From positions 189,975 to 253,974 of the forward strand of contig NZ_LMNS01000039.1 in NCBI RefSeq assembly GCF_001423405.1: a stretch of 64,000 bases of DNA, in the 5' to 3' direction. Numbering within the stretch: the first letter of the stretch is position 1; each line of letters opens with the position of its first letter. This DNA is from Methylobacterium sp. Leaf123 (lineage in GTDB: Bacteria; Pseudomonadota; Alphaproteobacteria; Rhizobiales; Beijerinckiaceae). The position numbers were made by a program, and so were the translations under genes. This document shows positions 8,444 to 16,668 of this stretch, piece after piece. Under the pieces are notes generated by a model, which ran no database searches, had not been told where the DNA came from, and saw only the letters and a program-made list of their open reading frames with translations.

Positions 8444-9442
8444 TTACCCCTCCGCCCCCTGCCGCTGGCGCCGTCGTTCGGCGCGCGCGAGTTCGTCGGC
8501 ATTGGCAAAGCCGGTGGCGGCCGCGATCTCGGCGCGGCTCAGCGCGCTCTCGCGGCCGAGCTGGTGCGCCCGGTCGAGGCGTAAACCGAGGTAATGGCGG
8601 TGAAGCCCGCGCCCGAGGCTGTCGCGAAACAGCCGCTCCAACTGCCGCACGGACAGGCGGGCGCGTTCCGCCAGGGTTTCGCGGGGAAGCGGCGCTTCGA
8701 GATTCGCCTCCATCGCCGCGAGCACCTGCAACAGCCGCGGGTCGCGCACGCCGAAGCGCTGGCGCAGGTCCATCCGTTGCGGGCTCAACCCCTCGCGGAT
8801 CTGGTTGTGCAGGAACCAGTCGCTGACGCCCGCGGCGAGGCCGGGGCCGTGGTCGCGGCCGATCAGGTCGAGCATCAGGTCGAGGGCGGCGATGCCGCCG
8901 GAGCAGGTGATGCGGTCGCCCTGGATCTCGAACAGCGAGCGGACCACCTCGATCTCGGGGTAGCGCTCTTCGAAGGCCGGGACATGCTCCCAATGCAGCG
9001 TGCAGCGCCGTCCCGCGAGCAGCCCGGCGCGGGCGAGAAGGTACGGCCCGCCGGAGATGCCGCCGAGCGTCGCCCCGTGGCGGGCGAGCCCGCGCAGCCA
9101 CGCGAACAGGGCGGGATCGTCGAACTCGGCCGGGTTTCCGCCGGCACAGACGAAGACGCGGTCGGCGCTCGCACGCGCGCCGACGGCGACGTCGGTGAGG
9201 ATGCCGAGCCCGTTCGAGGCCTGAACCACGCCGCCGCCGGGCGCGGCGTGCCACCAGCGATAGAGTTCGCAGCCCGACAGGGTGTTGGCGGCGCGCAGGG
9301 GCTCGACCGCCGCGGTGTAGGCCATCAGCGGAAAGTCCGGCACCAGCACGAAGCCGACGGTGCGGGCAGCGGGATCCTCGGCCCGTGGCGACCTTCGCCG
9401 GGGCCGGGCATGGTGGCCCGGTTCGGGGGTGTCGTCCGACAT
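8444..9442 (-). CDS. GlxA-family transcriptional regulator (DJ-1/PfpI domain plus AraC HTH)
   Basis: The 332-residue protein has an N-terminal DJ-1/PfpI-like domain (about residues 27-200). The position of the usual nucleophile reads GGISGGPYLLARAG, with serine, so this is a ligand-sensing rather than enzymatic domain. An AraC-type DNA-binding region follows (about 225-325). Its first helix-turn-helix, PRETLAERARLSVRQLERLF, is well formed. The second, IAAATGFANADELARAERRR, lacks the usual aromatic residues. GlxA-like genes often border glxBCD/mgs clusters. Its position between mgsABC-gmaS and the divergent mgdABCD makes it the likely regulator of methylamine use. The start at MSDDTPEPG (9442) was chosen because the upstream extension is low-complexity. 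Confidence 0.85.
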   Translation of the reverse strand: MSDDTPEPGHHARPRRRSPRAEDPAARTVGFVLVPDFPLMAYTAAVEPLRAANTLSGCELYRWWHAAPGGGVVQASNGLGILTDVAVGARASADRVFVCAGGNPAEFDDPALFAWLRGLARHGATLGGISGGPYLLARAGLLAGRRCTLHWEHVPAFEERYPEIEVVRSLFEIQGDRITCSGGIAALDLMLDLIGRDHGPGLAAGVSDWFLHNQIREGLSPQRMDLRQRFGVRDPRLLQVLAAMEANLEAPLPRETLAERARLSVRQLERLFRDSLGRGLHRHYLGLRLDRAHQLGRESALSRAEIAAATGFANADELARAERRRQRQGAEG

Positions 9443-9642
9443 GTCCGGTCGCTCCCTCCGGGATGGCCGCCGCGCCGGCGCTGCGGGTTCGGCGCTACGG
9501 CCCGTGCTTGCCTCGGGCGAAGGACCGATCATGCATTTATGCGCGATTTGCCGGAAACGTGTCGCGAAATGCAAGTCTGCCGCGGGCGGTCGCGGCTACC
9601 TCTGGGATCACACAGACATCTCGAACCAGGGCGGCTTACCCC

Positions 9643-10893
9643 ATGCGCTACTCCCTGTTCAGCGTCCTGGGGCAGGCCCTGCGCGGCCAGCGGGACTGGA
9701 CCCCGCAATGGCGCGACGCCGCCCCGCAGGAGGCCTACGACGTGGTCATCGTCGGCGGCGGCGGGCACGGGCTCGCCACCGCCTACTACCTCGCCAAGGA
9801 GCACGGCATCACCAACGTCGCCGTGCTGGAGAAGAGCCATGTCGGCTCCGGCAATGTCGGGCGCAACACCACCATCGTGCGCTCGAATTACGGACTGCCC
9901 GGCAACATCCCGTTCTACGAGCGGTCGATGAAGCTCTGGGAAGGGCTGGAGCAGGACATCAACTACAACGCCATGGTCAGCCAGCGCGGCGTGCTGAACC
10001 TGTACCATTCGGACGCCCAGCGCGACGCCTATGCCCGCCGCGGCAACGCCATGCGGCTCGCCGGCATCGATTCGGAACTGCTCGACCGTGAAGGCGTGCG
10101 CGGCCTCGTGCCGTTCATCGACCTCGACAACGCCCGCTTCCCCGTGAAGGGCGGCCTGCTCCAGCGCCGCGGCGGCACCGTGCGCCACGATGCGGTGGCC
10201 TGGGGCTATGCCCGCGCCGCCAGCGACCGCGGCGTCGACATCGTCCAGAACTGCGCCGTCACCGGCATCCGCCGCGAGAACGGCCGCGTCACCGGCGTCG
10301 AGACCAGCCGCGGCTTCATCCGCGCCAAGAAGGTCGCGCTGTCGGTCGCCGGTTCCTCCTCGCTGCTGGCCGGCATGGTCGATATGCGCCTGCCGATCGA
10401 GAGCCACGTGTTGCAGGCCTTCGTCAGCGAGGGCGTGAAGCCCCTGATCGACGGCGTGATGACCTTCGGCGCCGGCCACTTCTACGTCAGCCAATCGGAC
10501 AAGGGCGGCCTCGTCTTCGGCGGCGATATCGACGGCTACAATTCCTATGCGAGCCGCGGCAACCTCCACACGATCGAGGATGTGATGGAGGGCGGCATGG
10601 CGCTGTGGCCGGGCCTCGGGCGCCTGCGGCTGCTGCGCCACTGGGGCGGCATCATGGACATGTCGATGGATGGAAGCCCCATCATCGACCGCACCGATAT
10701 CGGCGGTCTCTATCTCAATGCCGGCTGGTGCTACGGCGGCTTCAAGGCGACGCCGGCGGCGGGCTTCTGCTTCGCTCACCTGATCGCCCGCGACGAAGCC
10801 CATGCGGATGCGAGCGCCTACCGCCTCGACCGCTTCGCCACCGGCCATCTCATCGACGAGAAGGGCATGGGCGCCCAGCCCAACCTGCATTGA
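9643..10893 (+). CDS. mgdA: N-methylglutamate dehydrogenase subunit A (sarcosine oxidase beta-like, SoxB)
   Basis: This 416-residue FAD-dependent amine oxidoreductase of the DAO superfamily is homologous to the beta subunit of heterotetrameric sarcosine oxidase. The dinucleotide fold is at about 33-60 (YDVVIVGGGGHGLATAYYLA). The segment GTVRHDAVAWGYAR contains His182, which corresponds to the histidine carrying covalent FMN in SoxB. It oxidises the N-methyl C-N bond of N-methylglutamate. The start MRYSLFSVLG at 9643 matches the family N-terminus. First gene of the plus-strand mgdABCD operon; a 184-bp gap holding a palindromic repeat separates it from mgdB. Confidence 0.92.
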   Translation: MRYSLFSVLGQALRGQRDWTPQWRDAAPQEAYDVVIVGGGGHGLATAYYLAKEHGITNVAVLEKSHVGSGNVGRNTTIVRSNYGLPGNIPFYERSMKLWEGLEQDINYNAMVSQRGVLNLYHSDAQRDAYARRGNAMRLAGIDSELLDREGVRGLVPFIDLDNARFPVKGGLLQRRGGTVRHDAVAWGYARAASDRGVDIVQNCAVTGIRRENGRVTGVETSRGFIRAKKVALSVAGSSSLLAGMVDMRLPIESHVLQAFVSEGVKPLIDGVMTFGAGHFYVSQSDKGGLVFGGDIDGYNSYASRGNLHTIEDVMEGGMALWPGLGRLRLLRHWGGIMDMSMDGSPIIDRTDIGGLYLNAGWCYGGFKATPAAGFCFAHLIARDEAHADASAYRLDRFATGHLIDEKGMGAQPNLH

Positions 10894-10918
10894 GGCTGAC
10901 CGCAGCCTCCCCTTCACC

Positions 10919-11033
10919 GCCCTCATCCTGAGGTGCCGGAGTGCAGCGGAGGCTTTGAGAGAGATCTCCAGAACACATCGCGATCCCTGGAGCCCTCCTT
11001 CGAGGCCGCTTCGCGGCACCTCAGGATGAGGGC
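10919..11033. repeat. Palindromic intergenic repeat, copy 1
   Basis: The outer arms GCCCTCATCCTGAGGTGCCG (10919-10938) and its exact reverse complement (11014-11033) enclose an inner part with further pairing and the segment CGATCCCTGGAG. The same outer arm and inner segment recur at 42066-42192. It lies inside the mgd operon between mgdA and mgdB, so it is transcribed and could fold in the mRNA. Confidence 0.85.
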
Positions 11034-11077
11034 AAGGGTGGGGTCGGTCCGAACGAGACGAAACAGGACGACACGCC

Positions 11078-11365
11078 ATGCGCATCCGATGCCCCCATTG
11101 CGGCGAGCGCGACAACGGGGAGTTCAGCTACCTCGGCGACGCCGCCCCCGTGCGTCCCGAGGGGCTCGATGCCTCGGCGGCGGCCATGCACGACTACGTT
11201 TACTTGCGCGACAACCCGGCCGGGACGATCCGCGAGCTCTGGTACCACGCTGCCGGATGCCGCTCCTGGCTGGTCGTGACCCGCGACACCCGCACCCACG
11301 CGATTGAATCGGTCGAGCCGGCGCGCGACGTCGCGCGGGCGCGCCGCTCGGGAGAGGCCGCATGA
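11078..11365 (+). CDS. mgdB: N-methylglutamate dehydrogenase subunit B (sarcosine oxidase delta-like, SoxD)
   Basis: This 95-residue protein is the small zinc-binding subunit of the sarcosine oxidase-type heterotetramer. The N-terminus MRIRCPHCGERDNGEF gives the first Cys pair. A downstream histidine and cysteine (ELWYHAAGCRSWL) complete the usual SoxD zinc site. Its length fits the family (about 90-110 residues). The ATG of mgdC lies inside its stop (ATGA at 11362-11365), showing tight coupling. Confidence 0.92.
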   Translation: MRIRCPHCGERDNGEFSYLGDAAPVRPEGLDASAAAMHDYVYLRDNPAGTIRELWYHAAGCRSWLVVTRDTRTHAIESVEPARDVARARRSGEAA

Positions 11366-14300
11366 CCACGCTCGCCCTTCAACGCGCGGAGGCCCCGGCT
11401 TCCGCAAGCTTCGGCGACCAGCCGTTCCGCACCGCCACCGGCGGCCTGATCGACCGGAACCGGCCGCGCGACTTCACCTTCGACGGACGGCGCCTCACCG
11501 GCTGCCATGGCGACACGCTGGCCTCGGCCTTGCTCGCCAACGGCGTGCGCCTCGTCGGCCGCTCGTTCAAGTATCACCGGCCGCGCGGCATCCTCTCCGC
11601 CGGTTCGGAGGAGCCGAACGCGCTGGTGGAACTCCGCTCGGGCGCCCGGCGCGAGCCCAACACCCGCGCCACCATGGCCGAACTCTACGAGGGGTTGGAG
11701 GCGACGAGCCAGAACCGCTGGCCCTCGCTCGCCGTGGATGTGCTCTCGGTCAACGCGCTGCTCTCGCCGGTTTTCGCGGCGGGCTTCTACTACAAGACCT
11801 TCATGTGGCCGGCCTCCCTCTGGGAGAAGCTCTACGAGCCGATGATCCGGCGCGCGGCGGGCCTCGGCCGGGCCGCCGACGCCCCCGATCCCGACACCTA
11901 CGACCACGCCCACGCCCATTGCGACGTGCTCGTCATCGGCGGCGGCCCGGCCGGCCTGTCGGCGGCGCTCGCCGCCGGCCGCTCCGGGGCGCGGGTGATC
12001 CTCGTCGATGAGGATTTCGCCACCGGCGGTCGGCTGCTTGCCGAGCGGCGCGAGATCGGCGGCACGAGCGGGGCCGAGTGGGCCGCCCGCGCGCTGGCCG
12101 AGCTGGAAAGCCTGCCGGAGGTGCGGATTCTGCCGCGCACCACCCTGTTCGGCGTCTACGATCACGGCGCCTATGGCGCGGTCGAGCGCGTCTCCGACCA
12201 TCTCGCGGTGCCGGCGGCCTACGCCCCGCGCCAGCGGCTGTGGCGGATCGTGGCGCGGCGCGCGGTGCTCGCGGCCGGCGCGATCGAGCGCCCGCATGTC
12301 TTCGGCGGCAACGACCGCCCCGGCGTGATGCTGGCCGGCGCGGTGCGGACCTATCTCAACCGCTACGGCGTGCTGCCGGGGCGCCGCTTGGCCGTCTTCA
12401 CGTCAAGCGACGACGGCTGGCGCACGGCCGCCGACATCCTGGCCGCGGGCGGCGGGCTCGCGGCGGTGATCGACACCCGCACCACCGTCCCCCCCGCCTT
12501 GCGCCGGATGGCGGAAGCCGCCGGGGCGCGGGTGGTGACCGGCGGATACGTCGCCGGCACCAAGGGCCATCTGGGCTTGAGCGCGATCCAGGTCGTGGAC
12601 GGCTACAACAGCACCGAGACCATTCCCTGCGACGGCCTCGCCATGGCCAATGGCTGGAACCCGATCGTCCACCTCGATTCGCATCTGTCGCGCCGGCCGG
12701 TCTGGAACGAGGCGATCCACGCCTTCGTGCCGGGCACCCTCCCCTCCGGCATGCAGGCGGCCGGCGCCGCCGCCGGGCGCTTCACCCTCGCCGAATGCCT
12801 GGAGACCGGCGCCCGGATTGGGGCCGAGGCCGCGACCGATTGCGGCTTCACCGCCTCCGCCGCGGCCGCACCGCAGACCGACCCGGAAACCGTGGACCAC
12901 ACCCCGCTCTGGCGCGTGCCGAAGCCGAAGGGAAAAGCCTTCGTCGATTTCCAGAACGACGTGGCGGCCTCCGACGTCGAACTCGCCCACCGCGAGGGCT
13001 TTCGCGCGGTCGAGCTGTTGAAGCGCTACACCACGCTCGGCATGGCGACCGATCAGGGCAAGACCTCGAATCTCGCCGGCCTCTCGATCATGGCCGAGCT
13101 GACCGGCAAGGACATCCCGAGCGTCGGCACCACGGTGTTCCGCCCGCCCTTCACCCCGGTCGCCATCGGGGCGTTTGCCGGCCATCACCGCGGCAAGGAT
13201 TTCCGCGCCACCCGCCATGTCCCCTCCCATGCCTGGGCGGAGGAGAACGGGGCGGTCTTCGTCGAGACCGGCCTGTGGCTGCGCCCGGCCTACTTCCCGC
13301 GGGCCGGCGAGACCGATTGGCTCGACACGGTGGTGCGCGAGGTCGAGACCGTGCGCGCCCGCGTCGGGATCTGCGACGTCTCCACGCTCGGCAAGATCGA
13401 CATCCAGGGCCGCGACGCGCTGGCCTTCATCGAGCGGGTCTGTGCCAACCCCTTCGCGACGCTCGCCATCGGCAGTGCCCGCTACGCCGTGCTCCTGCGC
13501 GAGGACGGCCTCATCATGGATGACGGCACGATCGCGCGGATGGGCGAGACGCACTACGTCATGACCGCCTCGACGGCGAACGCGGCGCGCGTCATGCAGC
13601 ACCTCGAATTTTGCCGGCAATGGTTGTGGCCGGAACTTGACGTGCAGCTCGCCTCGGTCAGCGAGCAATGGGCGCAATACGCGGTGGCCGGCCCCCGCGC
13701 CCGTGACACCCTGCGCCGGATCATCGATCCCGGCTTCGACCTCTCGAACGAGGCCTTCCCGTTCCTCGCCTGCACCGACGTCACCGTCGGCGGCGGCATC
13801 CCGGCGCGGCTGTTCCGCATCTCGTTCTCGGGTGAACTCGCCTACGAGCTGGCGGTGCCGGCGGCCTATGGCGACGCCGCGTGGCGGGCGATCATGCAGG
13901 CGGGCCTGCCCTACGGCATCACCGCCTACGGCTCCGAGGCGCTCTCGGTGATGCGCATCGAGAAGGGCCATGCGGCCGGCCCCGAGATCAACGGCCTGAC
14001 CACCGCCCGCGATATCGGCCTCGACGGGATGCTCGCCACGAACAAGGACTATATCGGCCGCCTGATGAAGGAGCGACCGGCGCTAGTCGATCCGAACCGG
14101 CCGGTGCTCGTGGGCTTCCGCCCCGTCGATCCGAGCGCGCGACTTCGGGCGGGGGCGCATTTCCTGAGCCTCGACGCCGCGCCGAGCCTGGAGGCCGACG
14201 AGGGCGTGATGACCTCGGTGGCCTACTCGCCGATCTTGAAGAGCTGGATCGGCATCGGCCTGATCCGGCGGGGACCCGAGCGCCACGGCGAGCGCGTGCG

Positions 14301-14391
14301 CGCCTACGATCCGGTGCGCGGCGCCGACACCGAGGTCGAGATCTGTTCACCCGTCTTCGTGGACGCCAAGGAGGAGAAGCCGCGTGTCTGA
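11362..14391 (+). CDS. mgdC: N-methylglutamate dehydrogenase subunit C (sarcosine oxidase alpha-like, SoxA)
   Basis: The 1009-residue large subunit binds a dinucleotide and folate in the sarcosine oxidase family. Its order is as follows. An N-terminal ferredoxin-like domain lies at about 20-110 (FDGRRLTGCHGDTLASALLA), without an obvious 2Fe-2S cysteine set. An FAD/NAD fold follows from about 188 (CDVLVIGGGPAGLSAALAAG), with a second oxidoreductase part around 300-500. A C-terminal aminomethyltransferase (GcvT-like) domain covers about 600-1000, including RARVGICDVSTLGKIDIQG. The last domain would pass the released C1 unit to tetrahydrofolate. It overlaps mgdB by 4 bp and mgdD by 8 bp. Confidence 0.93.
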   Translation: MTTLALQRAEAPASASFGDQPFRTATGGLIDRNRPRDFTFDGRRLTGCHGDTLASALLANGVRLVGRSFKYHRPRGILSAGSEEPNALVELRSGARREPNTRATMAELYEGLEATSQNRWPSLAVDVLSVNALLSPVFAAGFYYKTFMWPASLWEKLYEPMIRRAAGLGRAADAPDPDTYDHAHAHCDVLVIGGGPAGLSAALAAGRSGARVILVDEDFATGGRLLAERREIGGTSGAEWAARALAELESLPEVRILPRTTLFGVYDHGAYGAVERVSDHLAVPAAYAPRQRLWRIVARRAVLAAGAIERPHVFGGNDRPGVMLAGAVRTYLNRYGVLPGRRLAVFTSSDDGWRTAADILAAGGGLAAVIDTRTTVPPALRRMAEAAGARVVTGGYVAGTKGHLGLSAIQVVDGYNSTETIPCDGLAMANGWNPIVHLDSHLSRRPVWNEAIHAFVPGTLPSGMQAAGAAAGRFTLAECLETGARIGAEAATDCGFTASAAAAPQTDPETVDHTPLWRVPKPKGKAFVDFQNDVAASDVELAHREGFRAVELLKRYTTLGMATDQGKTSNLAGLSIMAELTGKDIPSVGTTVFRPPFTPVAIGAFAGHHRGKDFRATRHVPSHAWAEENGAVFVETGLWLRPAYFPRAGETDWLDTVVREVETVRARVGICDVSTLGKIDIQGRDALAFIERVCANPFATLAIGSARYAVLLREDGLIMDDGTIARMGETHYVMTASTANAARVMQHLEFCRQWLWPELDVQLASVSEQWAQYAVAGPRARDTLRRIIDPGFDLSNEAFPFLACTDVTVGGGIPARLFRISFSGELAYELAVPAAYGDAAWRAIMQAGLPYGITAYGSEALSVMRIEKGHAAGPEINGLTTARDIGLDGMLATNKDYIGRLMKERPALVDPNRPVLVGFRPVDPSARLRAGAHFLSLDAAPSLEADEGVMTSVAYSPILKSWIGIGLIRRGPERHGERVRAYDPVRGADTEVEICSPVFVDAKEEKPRV

Positions 14392-15019
14392 GGCGATGAC
14401 GAGCCTGTGGCAGCCCCGCGGCGCCTGGGAAGGGGTTGCGCGGATCGGTCGGAGCGGTGCGGATGCGGGGCCGGCGGGCGTCCGCCTGACCCTGCGCGAG
14501 GGGTTCGGCCTTGCCACCCTCATCGTGGCCGAGGGAAAGGAAGCCGACTTACAAACCGCTCTCGCGGATCGGTTCGGCCCGTCCCTGCCGGAGGCTGGCA
14601 CCGCCATCCTCAAGGGCGAGACGGGTTTGGTCTGGTCCGCGCCCGGCCAGTGGCTCGCGGTGGCGCCGTCACCGCGCGATCTGCGGGATCTGCCCGAGAC
14701 CCTGCGCGGGATCGCCTCCGTCACCGAGCAGAGCGACAGCCGCGCCCTGGTGCGGATCTCCGGGCCGCAGGCCCGCGCCATGCTCGCCAAGGGCGTCGCG
14801 ATCGATCTGCATCCCCGCGCCTTCGGGCCGGGCCGGGTGGCGGTGACGAGCATCGCCCATATCGGCGTGCAGTTCTGGCAGCGCGATGCCGGCCCGACCT
14901 ACGACCTCACGGTGGCCCGCAGCTTCGCTGGCAGCCTCTGGCGCTGGCTGGAGCACGCCGCGGCCGAGTTCGGCTACGAGGTGGCGGCCTCAACCAAGGA
15001 CTTGATCGCGATCGGCTGA
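14384..15019 (+). CDS. mgdD: N-methylglutamate dehydrogenase subunit D (sarcosine oxidase gamma-like, SoxG)
   Basis: The 211-residue SoxG-family subunit resembles a GcvT fragment; QWLAVAPSPRDLRDLPETL and the C-terminal RSFAGSLWRWLEHAAAEFGY are typical. It completes the tetrameric enzyme. A GTG start at 14384 is preferred over the ATG at 14396. A strong AAGGAGGAG sits at 14368-14376, seven bases before the GTG, and the resulting 8-bp overlap with mgdC is normal for this operon. The sequence becomes AT-rich soon after the stop. Confidence 0.9.
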   Translation: MSEAMTSLWQPRGAWEGVARIGRSGADAGPAGVRLTLREGFGLATLIVAEGKEADLQTALADRFGPSLPEAGTAILKGETGLVWSAPGQWLAVAPSPRDLRDLPETLRGIASVTEQSDSRALVRISGPQARAMLAKGVAIDLHPRAFGPGRVAVTSIAHIGVQFWQRDAGPTYDLTVARSFAGSLWRWLEHAAAEFGYEVAASTKDLIAIG

Positions 15020-15122
15020 ACATAGTCCGCCCCGGCGTTTTGTGGCTTGCTTTTGATGTACAGCGTCTCCGTTGTGGAAGTGATATTGTGTGGCTTCCTA
15101 AGATCGAATCAGGCTGCCTCAC

Positions 15123-15920
15123 GTGATCCGTATATCACTTACATATATATTCCAACTTGCGCAGCAAATTGAGCCGCTTGGATCGCTGCAGGATGAAATC
15201 GATATCCCCTTGCGGGATATATTTATGCCGCTATTTATGGCGGAAAAATCTCTGGAGGCTTTGGTTTCTGATAGTGTATTTGCAGCTCAGCTGAGAAGCT
15301 CCTTCACTTTGGGGCACGATTTGCTTTCGCAGATTAAAAAGATCACGGGTAGAGCGGATTCGATAGATGAGCCGGTTGCGAGTTTTCAGCTTTATTCGGT
15401 AAAAAGAACATACGAGCAATACAAAATAGCCCTATTGGCCGAACTTGGTGTTATGCCCTCCTACTTTGTAATGCCGAAGGGAGGGTTTGACACCAATGCG
15501 CTTCTCGAAAGAGGATGGTTGATATTTCCTGACAGCATTCGTCTGAAAGTTCCTGAGGCTTTATTTGACTTGAGTGAGGCTGGAAAAGCCTTGGCCTTCG
15601 ATATGCCGACCGCTTGTGGTTACCATTTGTTTCGGGCGACCGAAAGTGTTTTGCGAAAATATTACAGCGCAGTAACTGGCGGCAGCGTGCAGCCCAAGGT
15701 AAGGAACATTGCAGTTTACTTGAATGCTATGAGGCAAAAAGGTTTAGGAGACGAAAAAATCTTATCGGCACTAGATCAGCTTTCGAAATTGCATAGAAAT
15801 CCGCTTATCCATCCGGAGATAGCTTTGTCTCTCGATGAAGCAATAGCAGCAATTGGAATGGCGCGCAGTGTCGTGACTGCGATGCTGATCGCAATACCGT
15901 TTCAGGAGAATCCGGCGTAA
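15123..15920 (+). CDS. Orphan protein with HEPN-like C-terminal motif in an AT-richer island
   Basis: I do not recognise the full-length family. The 265-residue protein is largely helical. The C-terminal part has an RN-x3-H motif (LHRNPLIHPE, about residues 226-235), preceded by a helix of HEPN type (YHLFRATESVLRKYY, about 175-189). HEPN proteins are often RNases or their partners in toxin-antitoxin, abortive-infection and CRISPR systems; that role is inference here. Codon use is visibly AT-rich (many TTT, AAA and ATA codons), unlike every neighbour, which suggests horizontal transfer. No MNT antitoxin, second defence gene, integrase or direct repeat is visible beside it. The start is a GTG at 15123 without a clear ribosome site and could lie slightly downstream. 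Confidence 0.75.
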   Translation: MIRISLTYIFQLAQQIEPLGSLQDEIDIPLRDIFMPLFMAEKSLEALVSDSVFAAQLRSSFTLGHDLLSQIKKITGRADSIDEPVASFQLYSVKRTYEQYKIALLAELGVMPSYFVMPKGGFDTNALLERGWLIFPDSIRLKVPEALFDLSEAGKALAFDMPTACGYHLFRATESVLRKYYSAVTGGSVQPKVRNIAVYLNAMRQKGLGDEKILSALDQLSKLHRNPLIHPEIALSLDEAIAAIGMARSVVTAMLIAIPFQENPA

Positions 15921-15970
15921 TTGACAGGTTCCAACTTTCAGAAATCGCCTTGGGCAGTGAGTTTAATGCC

Positions 15971-16609
15971 CTAGTTTGGGCGGCCGAAATAGCGCCGGTC
16001 GGCGGCGTCCGTCTCGGCCAGCGGCATGACGGGGCGTCCCGTCCGGTCGATGAGGCCCCAGCGCCCGCCCACCATGGAGGCGGGATCCCGTCCATCCGAG
16101 CGGCAGCCCTCGCAGACCAACGCCTCGCCGCGTGCGTTGAACGGGAAGGCCCAGTCATAGGGCGTGGCGAGGACGAGCCGCAGCCGGCGGTCGTAGAAGG
16201 CGACCTTGCCCTCGCGCCAACTGCGCACGAGGCCCTGCTCGAACGGGTCCGGCCCGTTGTCGAGGATGAAGACCGGCAGCGCCAGCCCGTCGCGGCGCAC
16301 CCAGAGACAGCCGACCCCCGGCACGCGCAGCTCGGCCAAGCCACGCTCGAAATGCATCCGTGCGGCATGCGCCGGGGCAACCCGGACCATCCCCCCGTCG
16401 CGCCGGGCGCAATGCGCGTATTGGTCGAGATCCCGACGGAAATAGGCGCAGGCCAGCGGATACGCGGATGCCGCGCCCTGCCCCGCGCCGAGCGCCGGCA
16501 ACGGAAGCGCCCCAAGCATCGTGAGGCCCGCCAGAACCCTCCGCGCGACCCGATGGGAATGGCGGCTTTGCAAGGGGAGCGCCCCGGCGCGGATCGGTGC
16601 CTCAGCCAT
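15971..16609 (-). CDS. Secreted WG-repeat-like protein
   Basis: The 212-residue protein has a basic N-terminus and hydrophobic segment (about 22-44, ending in ALPLPALGAG) consistent with a Sec signal peptide. The mature part has a KVAFYDRRLRLVLATPYDWA stretch and a C-terminal GGRWGLIDRTGRPVMPL. Both resemble WG (KWG) repeats, in which a protein states and restates short Trp/Gly beta units. Two cysteine pairs are likely (YPLACAYF/YAHCARR and LVCEGCR). It lies convergent to the HEPN-like gene and downstream of the LOV kinase on the same strand. Function is unknown. Confidence 0.65.
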   Translation of the reverse strand: MAEAPIRAGALPLQSRHSHRVARRVLAGLTMLGALPLPALGAGQGAASAYPLACAYFRRDLDQYAHCARRDGGMVRVAPAHAARMHFERGLAELRVPGVGCLWVRRDGLALPVFILDNGPDPFEQGLVRSWREGKVAFYDRRLRLVLATPYDWAFPFNARGEALVCEGCRSDGRDPASMVGGRWGLIDRTGRPVMPLAETDAADRRYFGRPN

Positions 16610-16668
16610 CCGCCGCCTCTAGCCGCCTTCCGTGCCGCGGACAAACCGGGCGGTCGAGGCCCGCGCCC

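Noticed and set aside
9529..11115. A 528-residue minus-strand frame opposite mgdA
   Set aside because: Shadow of mgdA; it even reads through the palindromic repeat, which would be odd for a gene.
15231..15419. Minus-strand short frame inside the HEPN-like gene as a possible antitoxin
   Set aside because: It is fully antisense to the larger gene, has a shadow-like composition and no known antitoxin feature.
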